A stretch of DNA of 64,000 nucleotides from Chitiniphilus eburneus (lineage in GTDB: Bacteria; Pseudomonadota; Gammaproteobacteria; Burkholderiales; Chitinibacteraceae): positions 1-64,000 of the forward strand of contig NZ_SUMF01000004.1 in NCBI RefSeq assembly GCF_005048205.1, given 5' to 3'. Made by a program: the position numbers and the translations under genes. A model generated the notes under the pieces. That model was not told where the DNA came from, made no database searches, and saw nothing but the letters and a program-made list of their open reading frames with translations. Positions 17,666 through 26,676 of this stretch are shown piece after piece. How positions within the stretch are numbered: position 1 is the first letter of the stretch; every line of letters begins with the position of its first letter.

Positions 17666-18586
17666 ATGTCGATGGCCGACCGCGACGGCGTCATTTGGTA
17701 CGACGGCAAACTGGTTCCCTGGCGCGAAGCCACCACGCACGTCCTGACCCACACTCTGCATTACGGCATGGGCGTCTTCGAAGGCGTGCGCGCCTACGAA
17801 ACCAGCCGTGGCTCGGCGATCTTCCGCCTGCAGGACCACACCAACCGCCTGTTCAACTCCGCCAAGATCCTGGGCATCGCCCTGCCGTGCTCCAAGGAAG
17901 AACTGAACGAAGCGCAACGCGCCGTGGTGCGTGAGAACGGCCTGAAATCCGGCTACCTGCGCCCGATGGCGTTCTACGGCTCGGCCAAGCTGGGCGTTGC
18001 GCCGCCGGTGAACGACGTGCACGTGATCGTCGCCGCCTGGCCGTGGGGCGCGTACCTGGGTGCCGAAGGCATGGAAAAGGGCATCCGCGTGAAGACCTCC
18101 AGCTTCTCGCGCCATCACATCAATGTGACCATGTGCAAGGCCAAGGCCAACGGCAACTACATGAACTCGATCCTGGCCCACCAGGAGGCCGCCGCCGACG
18201 GTTACGACGAAGCGCTGCTGCTGGACGTGGACGGCTATGTGGCCGAAGGCTCTGGCGAGAACATCTTCGTGGTGCGCGGCGGCAAGCTGTACACGCCGGA
18301 CCTGACCTCCTGCCTGGACGGCATCACTCGCAACACGGTGTTCCAGATCGCACAGGAAATGGGTGTGGAAGTGATCGAGAAGCGCATCACCCGCGATGAA
18401 ATCTACATCGCCGACGAAGCATTCTTCACGGGTACCGCCGCCGAAGTGACCCCGATCCGTGAGCTGGACAACCGTCCGGTCGGCATTGGCAGCCGCGGCC
18501 CGATCACCGCCGAGATCCAGAAGCGCTATTTCGATATCGTCGAAGGCCGCGACGAACGCCGCGCCGAGTGGCTGACCCTGGTCTGA
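17666..18586 (+). CDS. ilvE: Branched-chain amino acid aminotransferase
   Basis: 306 residues, class IV PLP-dependent transaminase that interconverts Leu/Ile/Val and their 2-oxo acids in the cytoplasm. Signature stretches are GVFEGVRAYET, RPMAFYG, the PLP lysine Lys160 in CKAKANGNYMNS, the EGSGENIFVV phosphate-site block and TGTAAEVTPI near the C-terminus. The start has a strong AGGAGAG site 8 nt upstream. The zinc-finger gene follows after 66 bp and a cupin/waaF pair further on, all on the same strand. Length and motifs match E. coli IlvE. Confidence 0.96.
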   Translation: MSMADRDGVIWYDGKLVPWREATTHVLTHTLHYGMGVFEGVRAYETSRGSAIFRLQDHTNRLFNSAKILGIALPCSKEELNEAQRAVVRENGLKSGYLRPMAFYGSAKLGVAPPVNDVHVIVAAWPWGAYLGAEGMEKGIRVKTSSFSRHHINVTMCKAKANGNYMNSILAHQEAAADGYDEALLLDVDGYVAEGSGENIFVVRGGKLYTPDLTSCLDGITRNTVFQIAQEMGVEVIEKRITRDEIYIADEAFFTGTAAEVTPIRELDNRPVGIGSRGPITAEIQKRYFDIVEGRDERRAEWLTLV

Positions 18587-18652
18587 TCAGAACAAGAACT
18601 GTGAAACGGGCGCGGAGCCAGCCGCTCCGCCCCGGCCGACACGGAGTACACC

Positions 18653-18853
18653 ATGGCATTGCACGAAAACACCCAACGCGAAATCGAAGTCACCGCCCAG
18701 GACCTGCCGCTGCACTGTCCGACGCCCGACCAGGTGAAATGGAACTCGCACCCGCGCGTGTTCCTGCCGATCGAAAAGACCGGCGAGGCGCTCTGTCCCT
18801 ACTGTGGCACCCGTTATCGCCTGAAGGCGGGCGAAGTGGTCAAAGGGCATTGA
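18653..18853 (+). CDS. CHCC zinc-finger domain protein
   Basis: 66 residues, small zinc-finger family PF10276, related to the NDUFS6-type domain. Putative zinc ligands are Cys22, His33, Cys48 and Cys51, the last pair in LCPYCGTRYRL. GGAG stands 6 nt before the ATG. In betaproteobacteria this gene is commonly found between ilvE and the heptosyltransferase gene. Its function is unknown. A terminator follows its stop by about 20 bp. Confidence 0.88.
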   Translation: MALHENTQREIEVTAQDLPLHCPTPDQVKWNSHPRVFLPIEKTGEALCPYCGTRYRLKAGEVVKGH

Positions 18854-18873
18854 TCTCCTGTAATACTCCCCTC

Positions 18874-18903
18874 AAGCGGCGCCCGGCGCCGCTTCTGTTT
18901 TTG
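18874..18903 (+). terminator. Rho-independent terminator after the zinc-finger gene
   Basis: A 9-bp stem (aagcggcgc / gcgccgctt) with a 3-nt loop is followed by CTGTTTTT. It ends the ilvE transcript just before the cupin gene. Confidence 0.75.
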
Positions 18904-18918
18904 CAACGCGAGGAAGCC

Positions 18919-19278
18919 ATGTCGGTCGTCGACCTTCAAAATGCCGAGCATTATCGTTGGGGCGAGGCGTGTGATGGCTGGCACCTCTTACGCACCCCCG
19001 AACTGTCGGTGATTCGCGAGCGGATGCCTCCGGGCACGGCAGAAACACGCCATGTGCATCATATCTCGCGCCAGTTCTTTCAGGTGTTGGCGGGCACGTT
19101 GCAGATCGAACTCGATCAGCGACTCCACGCCGTCACGGCCGGACAGGGGCTGGAAGTTCCTCCCGGCGTGGCACATCAGGTTCGCAATACCGGCGACCAG
19201 GATGCCCAGTTCATTGTGATCTCCCAGCCGCCATCCCATACCGATCGCCATACGGCCCCACAGGAGGCCAACGCATGA
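18919..19278 (+). CDS. Cupin domain protein
   Basis: 119 residues forming a single cupin barrel: motif 1 is METRHVHHISRQFFQVLAGTLQIE-like (PGTAETRHVHHISRQFFQV, two metal-site histidines) and motif 2 is PPGVAHQVRN. Cupins of this size act as isomerases, dioxygenases or sugar-binding proteins; none can be chosen from the sequence. AGGAAG precedes the ATG. The stop overlaps the waaF start (ATGA), so the two are translated together, but a role in LPS synthesis is only suggested by that linkage. Confidence 0.8.
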   Translation: MSVVDLQNAEHYRWGEACDGWHLLRTPELSVIRERMPPGTAETRHVHHISRQFFQVLAGTLQIELDQRLHAVTAGQGLEVPPGVAHQVRNTGDQDAQFIVISQPPSHTDRHTAPQEANA

Positions 19279-20333
19279 AACGCATCCTGATCGTGGCCCC
19301 GGCCTGGGTGGGCGATGCGGTGATGGCGCAGCCGCTGTACCAGCGCTTGCATGATCGCTACGCCGACAATGTGGTGATCGATGTGCTGGCGCCCGCCTGG
19401 ACGCGGCCGCTGCACGCACGCATGGCCGAGATCGATGAAGCGATCGACGCGCCGTTCGGCCACGGTCAACTGGCCTTGCTGGCGCGCTGGAAGCTGGGCC
19501 GCCAACTGGCGCGCCGCAAGTACGACCAGGCCATCCTGCTGCCCAATTCGCTCAAGAGCGCGCTGGTACCGTACTTCGCCGGCATTCCGGTGCGCACCGG
19601 CTGGCTGGGCGAATCGCGTTACGGCCTGCTCAACGACTGGCGCAAACTGGACAAGGCCGCCCTGCCGCGCATGGTGGAGCGCTTCTCCGCGCTGGCCGAG
19701 CGTGCCGGCAAGCCGGTGGTCCACCCGATTCCCAACCCGCGGCTGGAAGTGGACGACAGCGCCTGTCGCGCGGCGCTGGCGGCGCTGGGTCTGGACGCCG
19801 ATCGCCCGATCCTGGCACTGTGCCCAGGCGCCGAGTATGGCCCGGCCAAGCGCTGGCCGGCCCGCCACGCTGCGGCGCTGGCGCGCACGATGATGGCGCT
19901 GGGTGCGCAGGTATGGCTGTTCGGCTCGACCAAGGATCGCGAAATCTGCGACGAGATCGTCGCACTGGCGCCGGGCGTGGTCGATCTGGCCGGCAAGACC
20001 ACGCTGGCACAGGCCATCGACCTGATGAGCCTGGCCAGCGCGGTGGTGTGCAACGACTCCGGGCTGATGCATGTGGCGGCCGCGCTGGGCCGGCCACTGG
20101 TAGCGGTGTATGGCTCCAGCTCGCCCAAGTTCACGCCACCGCTGTCGCACAAGGCGCGCATCGTCACGCTGAACGTGGAATGCAGCCCCTGTTTCCAGCG
20201 CACCTGTCCACTCGGCCACATGAAATGCCTGAACGACCTGGGGCCGGATCAGGTGGAATCGGCGCTACGCGAGCTGGTGCCAGCGTTGTTCGAGCCGCCC
20301 GTCATCGACATTGCGCCGATACCGTCGGCCTGA
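19275..20333 (+). CDS. waaF: LPS heptosyltransferase II
   Basis: 352 residues of glycosyltransferase family 9. The protein adds the second L-glycero-D-manno-heptose to the LPS inner core at the cytoplasmic face. Characteristic parts: RILIVAPAWVGDAVMAQPLYQRL at the N-terminus, NSLKSALVPYFAGIPVRTGW, LCPGAEYGPAKRWP for ADP-heptose, and CNDSGLMHVAAALGRPLVAVYGSSSP. The Cys-rich tail PCFQRTCPLGHMKCL is usual for WaaF. The gene starts inside the cupin stop codon and is followed 90 bp later by aroA. Confidence 0.94.
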   Translation: MKRILIVAPAWVGDAVMAQPLYQRLHDRYADNVVIDVLAPAWTRPLHARMAEIDEAIDAPFGHGQLALLARWKLGRQLARRKYDQAILLPNSLKSALVPYFAGIPVRTGWLGESRYGLLNDWRKLDKAALPRMVERFSALAERAGKPVVHPIPNPRLEVDDSACRAALAALGLDADRPILALCPGAEYGPAKRWPARHAAALARTMMALGAQVWLFGSTKDREICDEIVALAPGVVDLAGKTTLAQAIDLMSLASAVVCNDSGLMHVAAALGRPLVAVYGSSSPKFTPPLSHKARIVTLNVECSPCFQRTCPLGHMKCLNDLGPDQVESALRELVPALFEPPVIDIAPIPSA

Positions 20334-20423
20334 GCATCGCCCTGCGGTCGCGCCGGTATAAACATCCGGCGGGCCACGTTATCATTGCGGCCTTCCCCAA
20401 AGCCCACGCAACCGCGACTCCCC

Positions 20424-21719
20424 ATGGAACATCTCGACCTCTCCCCGATTTCCCACGTGGCCGGCACCGTGGCGCTGCCCGGTTCCAAGAGCATCTCCAA
20501 CCGCACCTTGCTGCTGGCCGCACTGTGCCGGGGCGAGACGCTGGTCAAGGGCCTGCTGGCATCGGACGACACCCAGCGCATGCTGGAAGCACTGACCGCG
20601 CTGGGCGTGAAGTGGGAACAATTGGGAGACAGCCGCGATTTCCGCATCCACGGCTGCGGCGGCGATTTCCCGGTGAAGCAGGCCGACCTGTTCCTGGGTA
20701 ACGCCGGCACCGCGTTCCGCCCGCTGACAGCCGCCCTGGCACTGGCCGGCGGCGAATATCGCCTGTCCGGCGTGCCGCGCATGCACGAGCGCCCGATCGG
20801 CGATCTGGTGGATGCCCTGCGCCAGGCCGGCGCGCTGGTCGATTACCTGGGTCAGGAAGGCTATCCGCCGCTGGCGATCCACCCCGGCCGCATCGCCGGC
20901 GACCGGGTATCGGTAAAGGGCAACGTTTCCAGTCAGTTCCTCACCGGCCTGCTGATGGCGCTGCCGCTCACCGGACGCGACATGACCGTGACCGTGGAGG
21001 GCGAGCTGATCTCCAAGCCTTATATCGAGATCACGCTCAACCTGCTGACACGCTTCGGCATCGCCATCGAGCGGCGCGGCTGGAGCGAGTTCTTCATTCC
21101 CGGCGGCCAGGCCTACACCAGCCCCGGCGAGATTTTCGTCGAGGGCGATGCATCGTCGGCGTCGTACTTCCTGGCGGCGGGCGCCATCGCCGCCGCGCCC
21201 GGCCAGCCGGTGATCGTCACGGGCGTCGGCAAACAGAGCATCCAGGGCGATGTGCGCTTCGCCGAAGTGCTGGAGCAGATGGGCGCGACGATCGAACGTG
21301 GCGACAACTGGATCAGCGCCACCCGCCCGACCAGCGGCCGGCTACGCGCGGTGGACGTGGACCTCAACCATATCCCCGATGCGGCAATGACCATCGCCGT
21401 GGCCGCGCTGTTCGCCGAAGGCACCACCACCCTTCGCAATATCGAGAGCTGGCGCGTCAAGGAAACCGACCGCCTGAGCGCGATGGCCACCGAGCTGCGC
21501 AAGGTGGGCGCCACCGTCGAGGAAGGCCGCGACTACATCGTGGTCACGCCGCCCGCCGCGCTGACGCCGAACGCGGAAATCGGCACCTACGACGACCATC
21601 GCATGGCGATGTGCTTCTCGCTGGTATCGCTGGGCGCGCCGGTGCGGATTCTCGACCCCGGCTGCACCGCCAAGACCTTCCCCACCTATTTCGACGAGTT
21701 GGCACGCATCACCGTCTGA
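20424..21719 (+). CDS. aroA: 3-phosphoshikimate 1-carboxyvinyltransferase (EPSP synthase)
   Basis: 431 residues; forms 5-enolpyruvylshikimate-3-phosphate from shikimate-3-phosphate and phosphoenolpyruvate in the aromatic amino acid pathway. The family signatures are intact: [17 protein letters not shown], the PEP-site [17 protein letters not shown], and [20 protein letters not shown]. The sequence is of the class I type typical of Gram-negative bacteria ([11 protein letters not shown]). The ATG at 20424 gives the usual N-terminus. A strong terminator lies 30 bp after the stop. Confidence 0.97.
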   Translation: MEHLDLSPISHVAGTVALPGSKSISNRTLLLAALCRGETLVKGLLASDDTQRMLEALTALGVKWEQLGDSRDFRIHGCGGDFPVKQADLFLGNAGTAFRPLTAALALAGGEYRLSGVPRMHERPIGDLVDALRQAGALVDYLGQEGYPPLAIHPGRIAGDRVSVKGNVSSQFLTGLLMALPLTGRDMTVTVEGELISKPYIEITLNLLTRFGIAIERRGWSEFFIPGGQAYTSPGEIFVEGDASSASYFLAAGAIAAAPGQPVIVTGVGKQSIQGDVRFAEVLEQMGATIERGDNWISATRPTSGRLRAVDVDLNHIPDAAMTIAVAALFAEGTTTLRNIESWRVKETDRLSAMATELRKVGATVEEGRDYIVVTPPAALTPNAEIGTYDDHRMAMCFSLVSLGAPVRILDPGCTAKTFPTYFDELARITV

Positions 21720-21752
21720 CGCGGCTTTCCGGCCACCTGTCCGACACCCCGG

Positions 21753-21793
21753 CGCCCGTGCCGCAGGCTTTGGCCTGCGGCACGGGCGTTTTT
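21753..21793 (+). terminator. Strong rho-independent terminator of aroA
   Basis: Perfect 16-bp stem (cgcccgtgccgcaggc with its complement at 21773-21788) with a 4-nt loop, then five T. Confidence 0.92.
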
Positions 21794-22087
21794 GCTGCCC
21801 CGCCCTGCCTTTTTCCAGGCTTTGACCCAGCCGGCGCAAGAAATCGCACTGCCGCCGATATCAATGACTTAGCGTTGTCGTTGTGCTCAGCCTGTGGTGA
21901 AAATCGGTGAAAGCGATAACCATCACTACATCATTGATTAATTATATTTTGTTGATTTAACACGATTTTTTGAGAATCCATCGCATTGTAAACCGCTAGG
22001 AAGTGATCACTCGCGCTGATACCATCCTTGCCATTCGGCCCTTGAGACCGAAGCACAAACAAAGACAAAGGATGGAGGATTCAAACA
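21794..22087 (+). promoter_or_regulatory. Promoter and leader region of the chitinase gene
   Basis: About 290 bp with no gene. The part from 21895 to 21990 is strongly AT-rich, unlike its surroundings, and probably carries the promoter. A 10-bp palindrome (agtgatcact) lies at 22002-22011. In the leader, ccatcctt (22022-22029) can pair with aaggatgg (22068-22075), which overlaps the ribosome binding site GGAGG (22074-22078), with a nested ttcgg/ccgaa stem (22034-22038 / 22048-22052). Confidence 0.5.
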
Positions 22088-23830
22088 ATGGCGCTTATTC
22101 CAGGCAGCCGCCACGCGCTCGTCGTGGCATTGGCCTTTGTGGGTGTTGCCCACGCGGCCGAATGGAGCAACACGGCGGTGTACACCGCCGGGCAGGAAGT
22201 CACCTACCAGGGCAGTAGCTACAAGGCCAAGTGGTGGACGCAGGGCAACGTGCCCGGCGCCGAGCAATGGGGCCCATGGCAGTTGGTGGGCACCGCCACG
22301 CCGACGCCTACCCCGGTCGTCACGCCGACCCCGACCGCCACGCCGGTTCCCACCGCCGTGCCGACGCCCACCGTGACCCCGACGCCTCGCCCCGTCACCC
22401 CGACCCCCAGCGTCACGCCTACCCCGGCAGTCACTCCGACCCCATCCGGCACCACCTGCAATGCCGCCTGGGCTGAAGGCAACACCTACGCCGCCGGCGC
22501 CACGGTGACCTACAACGGCCGCAATTACCGCGCACTGGTCACCCATGTCGCCTATGTCGGCGCCAACTGGAACCCCGCAGCCAGCGGTACGCTGTGGCAG
22601 GACATCGGCGCCTGCGGTGGCGGCAATCCCACCCCGACGCCCGTTGTCCCGACGCCTACCCCGGTCGGCCCCACACCGACACCGGTCGTACCAACGCCCA
22701 CACCGGTTGGTCCGACACCGACGCCCGTGGTGACCGGCGTACCGTCGCTGGCCCAGGCCCAGGCACGTGAAGCCGACCTGACCAACAACGATTTCTTCCG
22801 CACCGTAAAGGCGTCGATCCGTACCGCGCCCAATGCCGTGGTCGATGCCGTGGCACCGGGCCGCGCGGATAACCCGAAGAACGTGAAGCGCGTGGAAGGC
22901 ATCCTGCCCGCCGCGCAATGGGAATACCTGTTCCCGCGTCGCGAGGCGAGCTACACCTATACCCGCTTCCTCCAGGCCATCGCCAAGTTCCCGGCGATCT
23001 GCGATGACTACAGCGACGGTCGCAATGCCGACGCCATCTGCCGTCACTCGCTGGCAACGATGTTCGCGCACTTCGCGCAGGAAACCGGCGATCACAACCG
23101 CAACGACACGGTGCCGGAATGGCGCCAGGCGCTGAAGTACCTGCGCGAGATGGGTTGCGACGAAACCGGGCCGGGCTGCGGTTACAACACCGAATGCGCC
23201 GACCCGGTGTTCAACAAGGTATGGACCTGCGGCAAGAACGCCGACGGTAGCTGGAAGAAGTACTTCGGGCGCGGCGCCAAGCAGCTCTCGTACAACTACA
23301 ACTACGGGCCGTTCTCGCAGGTGATGTACTCGGGCGACCAGTTCAAGCTGCTGAACGAGCCAGATCTGGTGGCGTCCACCTGGCTGAACCTGGCCTCGGC
23401 GACGTTCTTCTTCGTCTATCCGCAACCGCCCAAGCCGTCGATGCTGCATGTGCTGGACGGAACCTGGGTACCGAACCAGGTGGACAAGACGGCGGGCACG
23501 GGCAACAACTTCGCCACCACCATCCAGATCATCAACGCCGAGTGCGGGCTGGGAACGGAGAAGCAGGCCGCGCAGAACCGGATCGACTACTACAAGGAGT
23601 TCTCGCGCGAACTGGGCTGGGATTACAGCAACGAGCAGTTGTCCTGCGCCACCATGCAGCGCTTCGGGTCCGGCAGTTCGGCCGCGTACAACATCTACTG
23701 GGAGAAGAACTGGAATGTCGGTGGCGACTACCAGTGCCAGTTGGTGAGCTACCAGACGCCGTATAACGCGCTGATCGAAGGCCAGTACGCCAAGTGCGTG
23801 GAAGCCAACTGGGGCGTGACGCTGCGTTAA
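22088..23830 (+). CDS. Modular GH19 chitinase with two chitin-binding modules
   Basis: 580 residues. Order: signal peptide (cleavage after AHA at residue 23); a CBM5/12-type module (about 24-68, EWSNTAVYTAGQEVTYQGSS, KAKWWTQG); a Pro-Thr linker (about 70-125); a second similar module (about 128-178, WAEGNTYAAGATVTYNG, YRALVTHVAY); another Pro-Thr linker to about 218; then the catalytic domain to the end. The catalytic part carries FAHFAQETGDHN (Glu332) and GRGAKQLSYNYNYGPFSQ, both typical of GH19. It hydrolyses beta-1,4-GlcNAc links in chitin outside the cell. GGAGG precedes the ATG by 9 nt, inside a possible leader hairpin. A perfect terminator follows. The GH3 hexosaminidase gene 0.6 kb on could complete chitin breakdown. 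Confidence 0.93.
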   Translation: MALIPGSRHALVVALAFVGVAHAAEWSNTAVYTAGQEVTYQGSSYKAKWWTQGNVPGAEQWGPWQLVGTATPTPTPVVTPTPTATPVPTAVPTPTVTPTPRPVTPTPSVTPTPAVTPTPSGTTCNAAWAEGNTYAAGATVTYNGRNYRALVTHVAYVGANWNPAASGTLWQDIGACGGGNPTPTPVVPTPTPVGPTPTPVVPTPTPVGPTPTPVVTGVPSLAQAQAREADLTNNDFFRTVKASIRTAPNAVVDAVAPGRADNPKNVKRVEGILPAAQWEYLFPRREASYTYTRFLQAIAKFPAICDDYSDGRNADAICRHSLATMFAHFAQETGDHNRNDTVPEWRQALKYLREMGCDETGPGCGYNTECADPVFNKVWTCGKNADGSWKKYFGRGAKQLSYNYNYGPFSQVMYSGDQFKLLNEPDLVASTWLNLASATFFFVYPQPPKPSMLHVLDGTWVPNQVDKTAGTGNNFATTIQIINAECGLGTEKQAAQNRIDYYKEFSRELGWDYSNEQLSCATMQRFGSGSSAAYNIYWEKNWNVGGDYQCQLVSYQTPYNALIEGQYAKCVEANWGVTLR

Positions 23831-23848
23831 GCATCATGTCCGGGTGAT

Positions 23849-23881
23849 CATCGGGGGCGCCATGGCGCCCCCGATGTTTTT
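23849..23881 (+). terminator. Rho-independent terminator of the chitinase gene
   Basis: Perfect 28-bp palindrome (23849-23876, catcgggggcgc and its complement) followed by five T. Confidence 0.93.
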
Positions 23882-23924
23882 GGCCGCGTGGTTCCGGGCA
23901 GCAGGGTTCGCCTGCGGCAGGCAA

Positions 23925-23959
23925 CAAAAAAAGCCGGGAATCTCCCGGCTTCTTTTTTT
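23925..23959. terminator. Bidirectional terminator
   Basis: Stem aagccggga / tcccggctt with a 3-nt loop, flanked by an A-run on one side and a T-run on the other, so it works on both strands. It ends the minus-strand basic-protein gene and backs up the chitinase terminator. Confidence 0.88.
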
Positions 23960-23970
23960 GCCCGGCGCGC

Positions 23971-24309
23971 TCAGCGGCGGGTATTGGCGGCGTACTGACG
24001 GCCCTCGACGCGCACATCGCGCTTGGCCACCTTGTTGCGCTGGGCCTTGGAGGCATACACCTTGTTGCCCCGCTTGGCGGAGGCATATTGCTTGTTGCGT
24101 TTGGCGCTGGCGTACTGGCGGCCGGATTTGCGGGCCTCCTGCTTGCTGGCCACCTTGACGTTCTTCTTGGCCTGGGCCGATACGGGGCGGGAAACGGGTA
24201 CGGCGTAAGCGGGTTCATCGAACGGCAGCGGCGCATCGGCCACCATCAGATCTGCCCCGAAGGCGGGCGTAAAGGCCAGGGCCAGCACGCACAGCAACAA
24301 CTTTTTCAT
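23971..24309 (-). CDS. Secreted lysine/arginine-rich repeat protein
   Basis: 112 residues from the ATG at 24309, which gives a textbook signal peptide (MKKLLLCVLALAFTPAFG). The mature part is low-complexity and highly basic, with repeats of the form [RK]QYASAKR (RQYASAKRNKQYASAKR, then KVYASKAQRNK and RQYAANTRR) and no acidic cluster. I do not recognise a family. Strong positive charge with regularly spaced Tyr suggests binding to a polyanion such as LPS, nucleic acid or wall polymers; this is inference. It sits alone, convergent with the chitinase gene, and ends at a bidirectional terminator. Confidence 0.7.
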   Translation of the reverse strand: MKKLLLCVLALAFTPAFGADLMVADAPLPFDEPAYAVPVSRPVSAQAKKNVKVASKQEARKSGRQYASAKRNKQYASAKRGNKVYASKAQRNKVAKRDVRVEGRQYAANTRR

Positions 24310-24466
24310 GACCCCATCCTTTTTGAACAACCGGGTGTGAATTTTGGCGGTGTCAGTCTATAGCGCCAATCTATATTGGCGCAAACCTTTTTCTTGGCGG
24401 GCCGCGAGTGCGGCGCCGCCCAGTATACCCAGCCCCGACGTCGCGCGGACGCGGCCTTGCGTCACG

Positions 24467-26005
24467 CTAGCCGCCCTGCGCCAGCAAATCCGCCAATACC
24501 GTCAGCGCCGCCGGACGATTGGCATAACAAGCCAGATGGCCGGCCGAGTTCGGTAATAAATCGATGTCATAAGGCAGCCGCCCGGCCACCAGCCACGTCC
24601 GCTCGCCGGGCAGGCTGGCCAGGAGCGCACGCTGCGCCGGGAACAGCACGGCGTTGTAGCTCACGACCACCACCTGCGGCGCCTCGGCGGCCCGAGCCTG
24701 GGCAGCGGCGATTTCCTCCGGCGTGGGCGCCAGTGGCAAGGCGATCTCGCTGACCGCATATCCAAGCGCGGCGAGTGGGTCGGCCAGCGTATCGCGTGCC
24801 ACCATGGCCCGCCCCATCGCCACTTCGTCGATCTCGGTACGGGTACGGACCTCCAGCGTGATCAGGAGTACCGGTTGGGTGGCGTCGAGCGCGCGGCAAT
24901 GCCCGGTGACGGCACGGCGATGGACCGACGCGGACAACGCCAGCGCCTCGGGTGTGCGCAGGCGCGGCGTCGGGTCCACCGGCAGCGCGCGCCACCCGGC
25001 GATGTTTCGGCGTTGCTTCAGCGCGTCGATCCGCGCCAGCGACACCGCCAGCCGCTCGCGCGGAACCTCACCCTGCGCCACCGCGCGCGCCAGGTTGTCG
25101 ATGGCGTCGATCTGGATCGATTCGCGATGCGACACCAGCAGCATGTCGGCGCCGGCCTGGAAGGCGCGCAGCGAGCCGGTGACGGTGCCGACGCCACGGC
25201 CGATGGCGTCCATTTCCAGGCAGTCGGTGAACACCGCGCCGGCAAAACCCAGTTGTTCGCGCAACAGGCCGGTCAATACGGCATGCGACAACGTGGACGG
25301 CGTATCGGGATCGGGCTCGACGGCGGGAAAGGCCACGTGTGCCGACATCACGGCATCGACGCCGGCAGCGATTGCGGCGCGGAATGGCGCCAGTTCCACC
25401 GCGTCCAGCCGCACCCGATCGTGCCCCACGCGCGGTACGCCCAGGTGCGAGTCGGTATCGGTATCGCCGTGGCCGGGAAAATGCTTGGCGGTGGCGGCCA
25501 GCCCGGCGGCCTGGATGCCCCGCATTGCGGCCAGTCCATACTCACACACCGTTGCAACATCCTCGCCGTGGGCACGCACCCCGATCACCGGATTAAGACG
25601 GTTGTTGTTCACGTCGAGCACGGGCGCAAAGTTGATGTTCAGGCCCAACGCGGCCAGCTCGGTCGCGCCGACGCGGTTGAGCGCCTCGCAATCGGCGGCG
25701 GAGCCAGCGGCCTGATAGGCCAGCGCCGACGGCAACGGCGTCATGCCGGCCTCGATGCGCGTCACCATCCCCCCCTCCTGGTCGATACCGATCAGCAGCG
25801 GTATCTCGCTGACTTCGGCATTGATCTCCTGGAGCCGCCGGCATAACGCCGCCACCTGCCGCGGGGTATCGACGTTGCGGCGAAACAGGATCACGCCACC
25901 GACGCGGTATTCGCGTATCAGCCGTTCGATATGGGCATTCGGCACCAGTCCGTCGAAGCCCACCATGAAACACTGACCAATCTCAGCCTTAGAACTTAAT
26001 GCCAT
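24467..26005 (-). CDS. GH3 beta-N-acetylhexosaminidase (NagZ-like, extended)
   Basis: 512 residues. The N-terminal TIM barrel (about 5-335) has the NagZ features GQCFMVGFDG, ILFRRNVDTPRQ, IDQEGGMVTR, the catalytic loop KHFPGHGDTDTDSHLGVP, and the nucleophile region VFTDCLEMDAIG. Such enzymes remove terminal GlcNAc from chito-oligosaccharides or muropeptides. Proteobacterial NagZ is about 340 residues; this one has an extra 170-residue C-terminal domain, as in Gram-positive NagZ/YbbD and chitin-catabolic GH3 enzymes. No signal peptide is seen, so it is likely cytoplasmic. Adjacent to a chitinase, it may act on chitin fragments rather than only in wall recycling. The ATG at 26005 has no strong ribosome binding site. 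Confidence 0.86.
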   Translation of the reverse strand: MALSSKAEIGQCFMVGFDGLVPNAHIERLIREYRVGGVILFRRNVDTPRQVAALCRRLQEINAEVSEIPLLIGIDQEGGMVTRIEAGMTPLPSALAYQAAGSAADCEALNRVGATELAALGLNINFAPVLDVNNNRLNPVIGVRAHGEDVATVCEYGLAAMRGIQAAGLAATAKHFPGHGDTDTDSHLGVPRVGHDRVRLDAVELAPFRAAIAAGVDAVMSAHVAFPAVEPDPDTPSTLSHAVLTGLLREQLGFAGAVFTDCLEMDAIGRGVGTVTGSLRAFQAGADMLLVSHRESIQIDAIDNLARAVAQGEVPRERLAVSLARIDALKQRRNIAGWRALPVDPTPRLRTPEALALSASVHRRAVTGHCRALDATQPVLLITLEVRTRTEIDEVAMGRAMVARDTLADPLAALGYAVSEIALPLAPTPEEIAAAQARAAEAPQVVVVSYNAVLFPAQRALLASLPGERTWLVAGRLPYDIDLLPNSAGHLACYANRPAALTVLADLLAQGG

Positions 26006-26067
26006 TGCAAGTTGTCGCTCTTGAAGGTCGGCACACCGGCCGGTACACCCATCGAAAGGAGATCATC

Positions 26068-26553
26068 ATGAAGCACTTGAGCCTGCTGTTGGCTGCGGCA
26101 TTCTCTCTCCCCGCCCTGGCCGCCACGGCGCCCCCCATCACGCAACTGTCGCCGGCCTCGGGCAGCCAGGTACGCGGCGGCGTCACGCTGATCGATACCG
26201 CCGACGGCCTGCGGGTCGCAGGCGAGATCACTGGCCTGAGCCCCGGCGCCCATGGCTTCCATGTCCATGTGCGCGGTAACTGTTCGGCCCCGGATGCCAG
26301 TAGCGCGGGCGATCACTACAACCCGGATGCACACCCGCACGGCGACCCCGACCCGTCACGCCATCATGCCGGCGACCTGGGCAACATTGAGGCCGATGCG
26401 CAGGGCCGCGCCACGGTGGCAGTGGTGGTCCCTGGCCTGACCGCCGCCGATCTCAAGGGCCGTGCATTGGTAGTGCACGACAAGCCGGACGATCTGCGCA
26501 CCCAGCCTTCCGGCGCCTCCGGCGACCGGATCGCCTGCGGGGTGATCCACTAG
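26068..26553 (+). CDS. sodC: Periplasmic Cu/Zn superoxide dismutase
   Basis: 161 residues with a signal peptide (MKHLSLLLAAAFSLPALA) and the SodC metal-site pattern: HGFHVHVRGNC, DHYNPDAHPHGDPDPSRHHAGDLGN, VVHDKPDD and a C-terminal GDRIACGVI. These give the copper histidines, the zinc histidines and aspartate, and the disulfide pair. It dismutates superoxide in the periplasm. AAAGGAGAT precedes the ATG. It diverges from the hexosaminidase gene across 62 bp and converges on gltX. Confidence 0.93.
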   Translation: MKHLSLLLAAAFSLPALAATAPPITQLSPASGSQVRGGVTLIDTADGLRVAGEITGLSPGAHGFHVHVRGNCSAPDASSAGDHYNPDAHPHGDPDPSRHHAGDLGNIEADAQGRATVAVVVPGLTAADLKGRALVVHDKPDDLRTQPSGASGDRIACGVIH

Positions 26554-26676
26554 GGTGAATCGACATTCAAACATGGGTGCGAAGGAGGAAGGCCGGATGC
26601 AGGGCAAGGCGTGCCAAGCGAAATGGGGTGATACCCACGAGCGAGGCACAACGCAGCCATGCGCCCGGCCTTGCGT

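Noticed and set aside
22219-22902. Minus-strand Gly-Val repeat proteins opposite the chitinase linkers
   Set aside because: They mirror the Pro-Thr codon repeats and have no ribosome binding site.
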